Notes under the pieces: model-generated
Seen by the model: the letters and a program-made list of their open reading frames with translations, nothing else
The model's database searches: none
Told to the model about the DNA's origin: nothing
Translations under genes and position numbers: made by a program
IMG/VR virus record: IMGVR_UViG_3300020175_000072
Location: 1 to 20,519 of that record
DNA: 20,519 nucleotides
Strand: one strand, 5' to 3'
Source of the DNA: a virus
In this document: in pieces, positions 1 to 7,054 of the stretch
Numbering within the stretch: position 1 is the stretch's first letter
Layout: every line of letters begins with the position of its first letter

Positions 1-843
1 GGGGTTTCCTGATTGCACATTCCTGATTACCGAACCTACGCCGTCCACCACGCCTCCAGGACCAAAAATGCTATTAGTGCCTCCTCCCAACACTGTGAGT
101 GGGCTAGGTGAATTGTCATAGTTGATTGTTGCAAAACCAGGAACGTTGTTCTTGTTGATTATACCTGATTTGTATATCACTGTCTCATACAGTATCTGCA
201 TGGTGTTGTTCATTATACCTTGACCGTCTGCTTGGTCTAGGTTGTCGTGTGAGAATGATCCTATAACGGGATTGACAAGAGTCATTGATGTGAAACGTTT
301 TTTGTGTAGCACGAATATCTCAATGCCTTTGAGGTATGGTTTCTGTCTCTGCCTCGGTGTGTCCATACCAAACTTGGTCGTTTGTCTCGCATCGCCAAAA
401 TTATAGTAATCATCCTTGGTGTTTGAAATTGTTAGGTCGTTGTTCATGCCTATGGAATCTGCTATGTTGTACTCGTAATACTTCTTCCAGAATGCGTTGA
501 CCGTGTCTGCGTGGTCATCATGGAATGTGATGTTCACGGGTTCGTACGCTATCCTTGTACCCGCATACATCTTCTTGTTGTACTGTGTTTTTTCTTCGTA
601 ACTCAAGTTGTACTTGGGTAGTTCACACTGCTTGACCAACATGTTCAGTTGGTACCTCTCATTGGCATTAAAGCCGTCAACGAACAGGGTTTCATCTGTG
701 TTGAAAACAACATGAAACAGGAACTTCTGTTTTGGCATCAACTTGAAATTGTCGTCTATGTACAATCTCGATGCGTGTTGGTAGTCTTTCATACCCGGTA
801 GTCCGTCCTGGAAACCTTTTAGGAAATTGTTTATGCTTGGCAT
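1..843 (-). CDS. Tail-tube-like virion structural protein (3' end outside window)
   Basis: The reading frame is open from the ATG at 841-843 to the left window edge, 281 codons with no stop, so the C-terminus is missing. The protein begins MPSINNFLKGFQDGLPGM and contains YEPVNITFHDDHADTVNAFW, followed by a tyrosine-rich stretch; this pattern is typical of gp19-fold tube or tube-initiator proteins of T4-like marine phages. Near the edge it is rich in glycine and proline (SPSPLTVLGGG, IFGPGGVVDG). It lies directly downstream of gp19 and may be a second tube-type protein, perhaps at a tail end or in the baseplate; the exact role is inferred. The ATG has no Shine-Dalgarno sequence but has a perfect TATAAATA box 5 nt upstream, which favours this start. 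A terminator separates it from gp19. Confidence 0.7.
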   Translation of the reverse strand, partial: MPSINNFLKGFQDGLPGMKDYQHASRLYIDDNFKLMPKQKFLFHVVFNTDETLFVDGFNANERYQLNMLVKQCELPKYNLSYEEKTQYNKKMYAGTRIAYEPVNITFHDDHADTVNAFWKKYYEYNIADSIGMNNDLTISNTKDDYYNFGDARQTTKFGMDTPRQRQKPYLKGIEIFVLHKKRFTSMTLVNPVIGSFSHDNLDQADGQGIMNNTMQILYETVIYKSGIINKNNVPGFATINYDNSPSPLTVLGGGTNSIFGPGGVVDGVGSVIRNVQSGNP

Positions 844-848
844 AGTGT

Positions 849-856
849 TATTTATA
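849..856 (-). promoter_or_regulatory. Late promoter box TATAAATA, leaderless geometry
   Basis: The minus strand reads TATAAATA, identical to the T4 late promoter consensus, then five bases (ACACT) and the ATG at 843. With the T4 convention (box at about -13 to -6), position +1 falls on the A of the start codon. No -35 element is expected for a sliding-clamp-activated late promoter. Confidence 0.72.
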
Positions 857-861
857 GTCAC

Positions 862-890
862 AAAAAAAGCGCCTATAAAGACGCTTTTTT
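862..890 (-). terminator. Rho-independent terminator after gp19
   Basis: On the minus strand an A-rich arm runs into GCGTC, a six-base loop TTTATA, then GGCGC and a run of seven T. The stem holds one G-U wobble in RNA; the same position is an A-C mismatch on the plus strand, so the signal is stronger for minus-strand transcription. It lies between gp19 and the next gene, which has its own promoter. Confidence 0.75.
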
Positions 891-919
891 GCTTATAATT
901 GCTAACTTAATTTTTTGTA

Positions 920-1546
920 TTACTGTCCACCACCTGTACTCAAAGTACCAATAGTTCTTGCAACTGCTGTTCCAATACCTGTGCCTGTTGGTGTCTGGAT
1001 TGCGTTGTCATATCTAACTGACATCGTGATAGTTGCTGGATCTGAAGTTGCGTATGCTAGTGAGTTGTAGTTTACGTTTTCAACGTATGCACCATATAAT
1101 TCAAATGTTTCTAACACATTCGGTGCACTCGCTCCGTTACCACCGTCAAGCATTTCAATCCTAGTTGTGAATTTGTAATCAATACCAGATGCCGCTGAAC
1201 TCTGTTCAAAGAAATCAAACTGTTTCTGGATCTGTTCGCCAACCAGTTTAGTAACTGAGTTGTTAACGTCGTCTCTTAAAGTGATTGTGATTGGATCCCA
1301 AGTGTGTTTACCTGCAACATAAACTTTTGAGTTGTACACATCCAGTGTCACGTTGTCAAAAGTCAAGTTAGGTCTTGTTATATCAATAACTTGTTTTGTT
1401 AGTTCTGATCTTGGTGTTGATACTCCAAAATTTTCAAGTATTGCTCTGAAACGATACTGTAGTTTTGGCATCAATAAACCCTGTGATGCTGAACTCTGAT
1501 CGTTTGCTAGTGGTACTGTAAATTTTGATAAAGTTGATATTGCCAT
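920..1546 (-). CDS. 19: Tail tube protein gp19
   Basis: This 208-residue protein is the tail tube monomer that stacks in hexameric rings inside the sheath. Recognisable stretches are MPKLQYRFRAILENFGVSTP (residues about 26-45), ELTKQVIDITRPN, AGKHTWDPITITLRDD, GEQIQKQFDFFEQSSAASG and RYDNAIQTP near the C-terminus, all typical of marine T4-like gp19. It is longer than T4 gp19 (163 residues), with an extra N-terminal segment and a Gly/Thr-rich tail. It follows gp18 by 23 bases, the usual T4-like order. The start has a good AGGAGA Shine-Dalgarno. An AATAAATA late-type box overlaps the upstream edge of that element, so a transcript starting there would probably lack most of it. Confidence 0.9.
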   Translation of the reverse strand: MAISTLSKFTVPLANDQSSASQGLLMPKLQYRFRAILENFGVSTPRSELTKQVIDITRPNLTFDNVTLDVYNSKVYVAGKHTWDPITITLRDDVNNSVTKLVGEQIQKQFDFFEQSSAASGIDYKFTTRIEMLDGGNGASAPNVLETFELYGAYVENVNYNSLAYATSDPATITMSVRYDNAIQTPTGTGIGTAVARTIGTLSTGGGQ

Positions 1547-1556
1547 CTGTTTCTCC

Positions 1557-1564
1557 TATTTATT
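1557..1564 (-). promoter_or_regulatory. Late-type promoter box AATAAATA before gp19
   Basis: The box is one base from the T4 late consensus and lies 10 nt before the gp19 ATG, between gp18 and gp19. Its last A is also the first base of the AGGAGA Shine-Dalgarno. With standard spacing, +1 would be near 1551, downstream of most of that Shine-Dalgarno. It may be a genuine internal promoter or a chance overlap with the ribosome binding site. Confidence 0.45.
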
Positions 1565-1569
1565 CAAAA

Positions 1570-4500
1570 TTAGTTCCCTAACTTTGCAATTTCTCCTGTG
1601 TTTTTGATTCTCAACGGTATGTAAATAAATTCAACTGACTTGATCGGCTCAATTGCTATATCCACATAAAGTTCGTTCCTGTCAATCCTTGTAGGTGTGT
1701 TGTTAGTGTCATCACAAACTACTAGGAAGTCAAACAATGCTCTCTGACCTGTTAACTCCAACAAGAATGATTCTATTGCACCCTTGATCTCGTTTCTTGT
1801 AAGTTCATCATTTGGTTCGAAGATGAATGGTTTAGCGATTGCATCCAGTTGTGTTCTTAGATACACTGCTAATCTTGAAACGTTGATCCTGTCTAATGCA
1901 GAACTTGCCGATGTTTTAGTTAAGTTACCGAAGTTAACAATTCCTGCACCTGAGAAGAAAGTGATTGGATTCACTTTGACCTCATGCATTGAATCTCTCA
2001 CTGACTCCGTAACAGATATTGTTTCGAATTCTCCACTTGCTGTGTCGATGTAACCAACTGCTGTGGCGTTGTCAACGACACCTCTTCTTGTTCCTGCTGG
2101 TGCGAACCATGGGAAAGCGATGTTGTCGTTGTTGGCCAGTGTTCTCAACATCATGTGTGATGGTGGAACAACGATTACTTTACCTGTGTTGTCTGTTGTA
2201 GATCCAGACGGATAAAACACACCCAAGTAATCACTTGAGCTTACTAGGCCGTCTTCACCGTTGTCCAGTGCTGACGCTGTGTTGTTTGCCCAGTTTTGTA
2301 TTGAAGTTGACGTGCCCTCTAATCTTAAAGGAGTGTCCCCTACAACAAACGCTGTGTTGTTTCTATCTGTGTTTAGGTTAATCATGTTTTGAATCAGTTC
2401 TGGGTAACCAGGTGTAGCAATTACATTGTAACCTCTTTGGTCTTCTCTGATTGCTTGGTTAGTGTCGATCTCTGATTTCAATTGTTCAACAATTACTTTT
2501 CTCTGTGCTTTTCTTCCAAAAGATCCAGAGCCGTCTGCGTTGTTGCTTGATTTAGTAACCCATCTATCAGGGAAGTAAGTTGATACGCTCTCGTTACTTT
2601 GTCTGATGTTACCTAATCCTGCGGAACCGCTACCTGGATATTTCGTAGTTGTGATGTAACTGTTTTTGTATTCTTTCACATTGTAACCAGATCTTCTAGT
2701 GTTCCAAAGCATGATACCTTGTGGGTAGTTGTCTGGGTTAGGAGCATCTGGATCTAGGAAACCATCGCTCAACAAGTCTTTGATTGTGCTGGATGTACCC
2801 GCACCGCCTGTTGACAATGAATCTGCCTTGTCAGCCGTTGTGTGTAATCTAGCATCTGCAAACACAACACCATCTTCTGTTGTTTGGTCTGCTTTATCAA
2901 CTAATTCCCAAGCCGCGCCTGATGTAGTTACTGCAACTTGGTTCGCTGTGTTTGTAGAACTCAAAGTTGCTGATGTGTTGTATTTGTAAAGTTTTGGATA
3001 GTTTTCTAAGTCTGAAGTGTCAATCCATAAGTCGTTAGTTACAAGTGCAGTACCGTCTGACTGTGTAGTCGGTGCTGTTGCTGAAAACTGTGGACCATTT
3101 GGATCTGTTGTTGAGTATGCTGTCGCATATCCAACCCAAGTCGTTCCATTGTGTGCCATGATGTCTGCTTCGTCAGTCGCAGTGTGGTACCATAATGTAC
3201 CGTCCGCTGGCTCATTAGTTGGAGAACTTGTTGAAGCAGTGTAGCTCAATCTCTTCCAGTTACTTGCCATGATACCTGTGTTAACACTCGAGTCAAGGCT
3301 CTCACCTGTTGGTAGGTCATACAAGTTGTCAATCAATGTTGCACTGTTTGCCGTGTATGTTCCATAACTGTGTGCCGTTGTTGCACTGAAACCTGCATCT
3401 GCTAATGGTGTTCCTGTTCTGTCAACCATTCTGAACTCACCGCCAAGTTTGTGTGACATCTGGATTGCACCTGTGCTTAATTTAGTTGCAGTAACGTTAG
3501 TCAAACCTGCCGCACTTACTGCCGCTACAAAGTCATCAGCACCAGTACCACCTAGTGTTACTGTTACTTCTGAGTTAAGTGCTTCCTGGTTCTTAACTGA
3601 TTCTTGAATCGCAAAAGTTTCTGAACTTGTGAAACTTGGTGAAGTAGTATTACTTGTGATAGTAGTAGCACCACCTTCATATCTAAAGAATTGAAAGTCT
3701 GCAACATTTCCAGTTGAGTCTACACCACCTAAATCATTGGCACCCATGCTTTCTTCAGTGACATTGTACTGTGCATACAATGTGCCTGTAGTCAAAGCAG
3801 TTCCACCGTTTCCTGGATCTAGATTAAAGATTGCAGAGTGATGATTACTGTGAAGTGGACTAGCAACTTGAGAGAAACTTCCACTTGCTGTAGCATAAAG
3901 TTTTGCAACTAATGCCGCACCTGAGTTTGCTGATGTAGTTTTGAACCAAACTGAACCGTTAGGTCTGTTCTCGTCTGCCGTTTTCCAAGTTGGTCTGTTT
4001 GTGTGGCTTTCTTGTAAAAGTTTCACACCGTTTTTCACGCCTGCTGTAATTCCTAGGTCTGCTAAACCAGTACCTGTATTTGCTTCAAACCTGATAGTGT
4101 TAGCACCACCTGTTGAGTCACCTAAAAACTTACCGTTGTGGAAGATTTCTAAGTTACCTGTTGTGCTATTGATCGCTGACGTAACGTTAGTAACATTACT
4201 GCCAATCGCTGTGTTAACATCTGACAATGCCGTACCACCAAAGGTAATTTCAACACCGTTCATTGTGATCTTGTTACCACTTGTAACTGTTGTTCCTGAT
4301 GCAACTGTCACTACCGGTAAAGATGTGTGCCAGTCGGTAGAACCAACATGCACCCATGTGTTACTTGCTGTTTTCTTGTAGATCTTGTTTGTAACGTGTG
4401 TCGTATTGATTGCGTAATCACCAATTACACCTATTGAAGTTTTTGGTGCACCAGTTGAGACACTGCCAACTAGGTCACTTGTTGAAGTGATCAGTGTTGG

Positions 4501-4980
4501 AGTAATTGATGTGAATGATTGATTAGTCTGTGACCACTCAAATAGACCGTAACTGCTTGATGCAAGGTCAAACCAGTATGTGCCATCTGTTGGTGCCGCT
4601 GTTGGTGCCGAGGCACTTCCAACTAATTCTGCTGTGTCCACATTCGCTCTTAGTACGAAAGCTCTGTTGGCAACTCCTAAAAATGAGTAAGCCGCTTGTA
4701 AGCCATACTCATTCAGCTCATAACCATTTAGGCTGTTTCCCGATGCGTCTGTGTAGAATTTCGGATCTCCGAAAGTCTCTGTTAATTCTCTTTGTGACGA
4801 GATCAAATATGCAGTGTTGGCGTTGGCAGTCTGTGTTCCTGCCGCTGTGCCGTCTCCTGCACCATTTTGCTTGTCCTGTGATGATGCTACTATGAATAGT
4901 GGTGTAGTACCCGCATCTGATGGTACGTAGAAACTCTCGTTTATTACTGAAACCTCTACTCCTGGTGATGTTAATGCCAT
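1570..4980 (-). CDS. 18: Contractile tail sheath protein gp18, with a large central insertion
   Basis: The N-terminal ~115 residues (MALTSPGVEVSVIN..., then ...YSFLGVANRAFVLRANVD) and the C-terminal ~300 residues match the sheath family. The C-terminus has FEPNDELTRNEIKGAIESFL, LVVCDDTNNTPTRIDRNEL and an IPLRIKNTGEI ending, equivalent to the FEPNDE/ICDDTNNSP part of T4 gp18 that forms the sheath core. The protein is 1136 residues against 659 in T4. The extra mass sits in the middle (roughly residues 120-720), is rich in Thr/Ser/Gly/Asn, and holds several short modules with a W-x-F or W-x-H core and a downstream Y...W (DGTYWFD, NGSVWFKT, DGTLWYHT, NDLWIDT). These probably form surface-exposed domains on the sheath. 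The ATG has an AAGGAG Shine-Dalgarno and a late-type box 40 nt upstream. It is cotranscribed with gp19. Confidence 0.93.
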   Translation of the reverse strand: MALTSPGVEVSVINESFYVPSDAGTTPLFIVASSQDKQNGAGDGTAAGTQTANANTAYLISSQRELTETFGDPKFYTDASGNSLNGYELNEYGLQAAYSFLGVANRAFVLRANVDTAELVGSASAPTAAPTDGTYWFDLASSSYGLFEWSQTNQSFTSITPTLITSTSDLVGSVSTGAPKTSIGVIGDYAINTTHVTNKIYKKTASNTWVHVGSTDWHTSLPVVTVASGTTVTSGNKITMNGVEITFGGTALSDVNTAIGSNVTNVTSAINSTTGNLEIFHNGKFLGDSTGGANTIRFEANTGTGLADLGITAGVKNGVKLLQESHTNRPTWKTADENRPNGSVWFKTTSANSGAALVAKLYATASGSFSQVASPLHSNHHSAIFNLDPGNGGTALTTGTLYAQYNVTEESMGANDLGGVDSTGNVADFQFFRYEGGATTITSNTTSPSFTSSETFAIQESVKNQEALNSEVTVTLGGTGADDFVAAVSAAGLTNVTATKLSTGAIQMSHKLGGEFRMVDRTGTPLADAGFSATTAHSYGTYTANSATLIDNLYDLPTGESLDSSVNTGIMASNWKRLSYTASTSSPTNEPADGTLWYHTATDEADIMAHNGTTWVGYATAYSTTDPNGPQFSATAPTTQSDGTALVTNDLWIDTSDLENYPKLYKYNTSATLSSTNTANQVAVTTSGAAWELVDKADQTTEDGVVFADARLHTTADKADSLSTGGAGTSSTIKDLLSDGFLDPDAPNPDNYPQGIMLWNTRRSGYNVKEYKNSYITTTKYPGSGSAGLGNIRQSNESVSTYFPDRWVTKSSNNADGSGSFGRKAQRKVIVEQLKSEIDTNQAIREDQRGYNVIATPGYPELIQNMINLNTDRNNTAFVVGDTPLRLEGTSTSIQNWANNTASALDNGEDGLVSSSDYLGVFYPSGSTTDNTGKVIVVPPSHMMLRTLANNDNIAFPWFAPAGTRRGVVDNATAVGYIDTASGEFETISVTESVRDSMHEVKVNPITFFSGAGIVNFGNLTKTSASSALDRINVSRLAVYLRTQLDAIAKPFIFEPNDELTRNEIKGAIESFLLELTGQRALFDFLVVCDDTNNTPTRIDRNELYVDIAIEPIKSVEFIYIPLRIKNTGEIAKLGN

Positions 4981-5019
4981 TTTTCGTATTCTCCTTGCAA
5001 GTTACGTATATACTAGAGT

Positions 5020-5027
5020 TATTTATT
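5020..5027 (-). promoter_or_regulatory. Late-type promoter box AATAAATA for gp18
   Basis: The box is in the intergenic region between the divergent HNH-like gene and gp18. The predicted +1 near 5014 gives a leader of about 34 nt that contains the AAGGAG Shine-Dalgarno of gp18, so this is a conventional leadered late transcript. Confidence 0.6.
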
Positions 5028-5069
5028 CAATCATATGGTTTTTACGACATAATTTAACGTTTTCGAGGT

Positions 5070-5081
5070 GCCTATATAGGC
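5070..5081. promoter_or_regulatory. 12-bp perfect palindrome upstream of the HNH-like gene
   Basis: GCCTATATAGGC is a perfect inverted repeat ending 3 bases before the CGTAAATA box of the plus-strand gene. Its position just upstream of a promoter box would suit a dimeric DNA-binding protein, but no such protein is known here. It would lie outside the transcript if transcription starts at 5097. Confidence 0.35.
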
Positions 5082-5083
5082 GA

Positions 5084-5091
5084 CGTAAATA
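5084..5091 (+). promoter_or_regulatory. Late-like box CGTAAATA, leaderless geometry
   Basis: CGTAAATA shares the TAAATA core of the other boxes and lies 5 nt before the ATG at 5097, the same spacing as the boxes at 849, 7017 and 19706. The first two bases depart from the T4 consensus. There is no Shine-Dalgarno in front of the gene. Confidence 0.5.
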
Positions 5092-5096
5092 CACAC

Positions 5097-5456
5097 ATGC
5101 AGTACAAAGACAGACCGTTGTGTACGGAGTGTAAGACCAAACCCAAGGCCTATGCCTACAAGAGATATGGCCGTGTGTATTGGCGTAGTCGGTGTGACAC
5201 CTGTATCAGGAAACGGGCTGGCAAGCGAGTTGGCGGTGTGACCGCACTACAGAGATCTGGATACAAGAAGCACAGGAAATGTGAGTTGTGCGGGTTCAAA
5301 GCACAAGATAAGGCACAACTGGATGTGCTGTTTGTGGATGGTGATATGAGGAATACTGTGTCTACAAATCTAAAAACTGTTTGCGCCAATTGCCAGAGGT
5401 TGGGCAGTACTCGTAGATTGGGATGGCGTGTTGGTCATCTTGTCGCTGACGATTAG
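5097..5456 (+). CDS. HNH-like zinc-binding protein with missing catalytic histidines
   Basis: The 119-residue protein has two pairs of zinc-ribbon cysteines: C9/C12 with C33/C36, and C62/C65 with C96/C99. The second half follows the HNH nuclease plan (KCELCGFKA, LDV-x-x-VDGD, NLKTVCANCQRL). The position expected to carry the catalytic His in a DV-x-HIDGN motif is F79, the Asn is D83, and the final CANCH histidine is Q100. The fold is probably kept while nuclease activity is doubtful; nucleic-acid binding is the most reasonable guess. Similar small HNH-like proteins occur in marine T4-like phages. It is the only plus-strand gene in this part, is very basic (many Arg/Lys), and its last 87 bases overlap the end of the convergent dNMP kinase gene. 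Confidence 0.75.
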   Translation: MQYKDRPLCTECKTKPKAYAYKRYGRVYWRSRCDTCIRKRAGKRVGGVTALQRSGYKKHRKCELCGFKAQDKAQLDVLFVDGDMRNTVSTNLKTVCANCQRLGSTRRLGWRVGHLVADD

Positions 5457-6023
5457 GTCGTCTATCTTTACGTATAATTCTTCTTTGGAGCCATTGTTCT
5501 CGATGACGAAATCAAACTCTTCCTTTGCCCAGGCGTATTCTGAACTATGTATGCCTTTGGGTTCTATGTTGCCTTCTGTGTAGTCAACAAACCAGTCCGG
5601 GTCTTGTCCTCTTTTTACAAGTATGATCTTGCCTCCACGTTCTCTGATCTGTTTCACTTCGTTGGGAAATCTTGTGTCCGCTATCACGGTGTTTTGGCCT
5701 TTGTATCTGCCTATGCAACTGTCCACCCAGATACCGTCGTACATCTGACCACGCATCACTTCCGTCCCGAAGTATTGTAGTACCCATCTTGGGGTTGTTG
5801 GTTTGCCAAATTTTGCACTCCAAAACTTGTCCGGTTGTTCTCTCCATTGTCTGCTGGATTCCGTGTCTCCTTCGAGTAGAGCCCTGTCCCAATTGAACAT
5901 GGATGCCACTGCATCTTTGAGACTTTTTGCGAAACTGTCTTTTTGATAGTCGTGTTTCTCCACCAGCCTATCAGACACAGTGCCTTTGCCAGAACCTATT
6001 AAACCTACTACACCTACTAACAT
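5370..6023 (-). CDS. 1: Deoxynucleoside monophosphate kinase (T4 gene 1 type)
   Basis: The enzyme phosphorylates dNMPs to dNDPs for phage DNA synthesis. The N-terminus carries a P-loop, GLIGSGKGT at residues 7-15. Other family features are VLQYFGTEVMR (81-91) and ADTRFPNE (115-122), followed by an IILVKR strand. It is 217 residues against 241 in T4. The core ends near DDLIV; the last 28 or so residues (SDKMTNTPSQSTSTAQP and on) are low-complexity and are encoded antisense to the HNH-like gene. The ATG lacks a Shine-Dalgarno but has a strong sigma70-type promoter whose predicted +1 is the A of the ATG, suggesting an early, leaderless transcript distinct from the surrounding late genes. Confidence 0.88.
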   Translation of the reverse strand: MLVGVVGLIGSGKGTVSDRLVEKHDYQKDSFAKSLKDAVASMFNWDRALLEGDTESSRQWREQPDKFWSAKFGKPTTPRWVLQYFGTEVMRGQMYDGIWVDSCIGRYKGQNTVIADTRFPNEVKQIRERGGKIILVKRGQDPDWFVDYTEGNIEPKGIHSSEYAWAKEEFDFVIENNGSKEELYVKIDDLIVSDKMTNTPSQSTSTAQPLAIGANSF

Positions 6024-6029
6024 AGGTTT

Positions 6030-6058
6030 ATTATACTATTTTTTTAAACGTTTTTCAA
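6030..6058 (-). promoter_or_regulatory. Sigma70-type promoter for the dNMP kinase
   Basis: The minus strand reads TTGAAA, a 17-bp AT-rich spacer, then a perfect TATAAT. The -10 hexamer occupies 6035-6030, so +1 falls at 6023, the first base of the start codon. The promoter lies inside the 3' end of the upstream 60-aa gene. This is an early-type promoter, unlike the TAAATA boxes of the structural genes. Confidence 0.75.
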
Positions 6059-6218
6059 TCTCTTTGATTGCTTCTTTTACAGATTTTAATATGGTAATTC
6101 TTAGACTCTTTTTCCTTTGCTTCAGTGCCTTCATGCTCATCAGTTCTAAATCTTGGACCAGTTGTTCCAATTCATCTAGCGTAAGATCTGAATAACTTTT
6201 GTAATTGGAATCTTTCAT
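6036..6218 (-). CDS. Small charged helical protein, unknown function
   Basis: This 60-residue protein (MKDSNYKSYSDLTLDELEQL...) has an acidic first half and a Lys-rich second half ending KEIEKRLKK. It has no cysteine, aromatic core or membrane segment and is predicted by eye to be almost entirely helical, perhaps a coiled coil with hydrophobic residues every three to four positions. I do not recognise a family. It ends 12 bases before the dNMP kinase start, and its coding sequence contains the kinase promoter. A TTTAAATA box lies 7 nt before its ATG and no clear Shine-Dalgarno is present. Confidence 0.6.
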   Translation of the reverse strand: MKDSNYKSYSDLTLDELEQLVQDLELMSMKALKQRKKSLRITILKSVKEAIKEIEKRLKK

Positions 6219-6225
6219 TGCAGGG

Positions 6226-6233
6226 TATTTAAA
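6226..6233 (-). promoter_or_regulatory. Possible late-like box TTTAAATA
   Basis: TTTAAATA lies 7 nt before the ATG of the 60-aa gene, so a T4-like start would leave a 2-nt leader. It is two bases from the consensus in an AT-rich intergenic region, so chance is possible. Confidence 0.35.
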
Positions 6234-6249
6234 TGTAGTTTGTTACCAA

Positions 6250-7011
6250 TTAACCAATAACAAAACTGTGTGGAGTTCCGCCTTCTTGGAAGTTTCCTAT
6301 GTCTGCTTCTAGTCTGTCAATTTCCGCTTGACCTTCTTGCTTCAATGCATCACCGTTCAGTGTGGTACCACCCTGTGGACCTGCTATGGTATTGAATTTA
6401 CCTCTCGCTTCGCCTAACATTATTTTAGAAACAGCGAGTGTGTAATCTCTTATCCACGGTTTACTGTAAATGTCTTTGAACAATGTGATGTCAGGTCGAA
6501 AGTTGTCTGTGTGCATAAGAACTGTCTCATCGTCTGCTCTTGGTCTTTGAGTGATGGTCAATTTTTTTGTGGCCACATCAAAATGGAATTGTATAAAACT
6601 TCCAAACATTTTTCCTATCATTTCCTGGTACGATGCAAAGGCATAGTAGGTTGCTAATCCACCTGTTGCACCCGCTCTTAAAAGATATGTGTTTGTGTAG
6701 GCCAGGTTGAATGGTTCAAACAATGTACCACCTTCACCGCCTTCTGTCCTTGATCCCACAGTCCTCCTGTTAAGGTTCCTAACATTGATGATCTCATCTG
6801 GTAGGATGTAACTGTTTTGATTTTTCTTCAATTCTAAGAACGCATATGATTCTTCCACAGCGTTTGAAGATCTCTGTCTGAATTTGTTTACGGCTCTTTC
6901 CAGGGCCGTTTGATAGTGTTTTGGGTCTAATTCCACGTCAATCATCCCGTCACCGAGATTGTTCTTAACGTAATCGAAAATTTCCTGTTGTCCTGTTTGT
7001 AGTTCTGACAT
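6250..7011 (-). CDS. 13: Neck protein, gp13-like
   Basis: Neck protein gp13 joins the filled head to the tail. Features I associate with marine T4-like gp13 are VELDPKHYQTALERAVNKFR, VEESYAFLELK, GGLATYYAFASYQEMIGKMF, a FIQFHFD strand, LTITQRPR, and near the C-terminus LGEARGKFNTIAGPQGGTTL followed by ALKQEGQAEIDRLEAD. The frame is open up to 7092, but I place the start at 7011 (MSELQTGQQ) because a perfect TATAAATA box sits exactly 5 nt upstream, giving a leaderless transcript. Alternative ATGs at 7017 and 7029 would overlap or precede this box. The assignment rests on remembered family sequence. The gene diverges from the plus-strand structural gene at 7055. Confidence 0.72.
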   Translation of the reverse strand: MSELQTGQQEIFDYVKNNLGDGMIDVELDPKHYQTALERAVNKFRQRSSNAVEESYAFLELKKNQNSYILPDEIINVRNLNRRTVGSRTEGGEGGTLFEPFNLAYTNTYLLRAGATGGLATYYAFASYQEMIGKMFGSFIQFHFDVATKKLTITQRPRADDETVLMHTDNFRPDITLFKDIYSKPWIRDYTLAVSKIMLGEARGKFNTIAGPQGGTTLNGDALKQEGQAEIDRLEADIGNFQEGGTPHSFVIG

Positions 7012-7016
7012 ACTCA

Positions 7017-7024
7017 TATTTATA
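7017..7024 (-). promoter_or_regulatory. Late promoter box TATAAATA for gp13, leaderless geometry
   Basis: This is an exact match to the T4 late consensus, followed by TGAGT and the ATG at 7011. The 5-nt spacing is identical to the box at 849-856, so +1 would be the A of the start codon. It is divergent from the box at 7039-7046. Confidence 0.72.
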
Positions 7025-7038
7025 GTCATTGCCTGTGC

Positions 7039-7046
7039 AATAAATA
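7039..7046 (+). promoter_or_regulatory. Late-type box AATAAATA for the plus-strand structural operon
   Basis: AATAAATA lies 8 nt before the ATG at 7055. A T4-like +1 near 7052 gives about a 3-nt leader. It faces away from the gp13 box, with only 14 bp between the two, and would drive the run of structural genes to 9669. Confidence 0.55.
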
Positions 7047-7054
7047 TGTATGAT

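Noticed and set aside
3941-4895. Plus-strand frames of 146 and 121 codons inside gp18
   Set aside because: They lie antisense to the Thr/Ser-rich insertion of the sheath gene and show no family features.
5584-5896. Frames of 102 (-) and 74 (+) codons within the dNMP kinase region
   Set aside because: They overlap the clear P-loop kinase gene in other frames and have no start signals or recognisable motifs.
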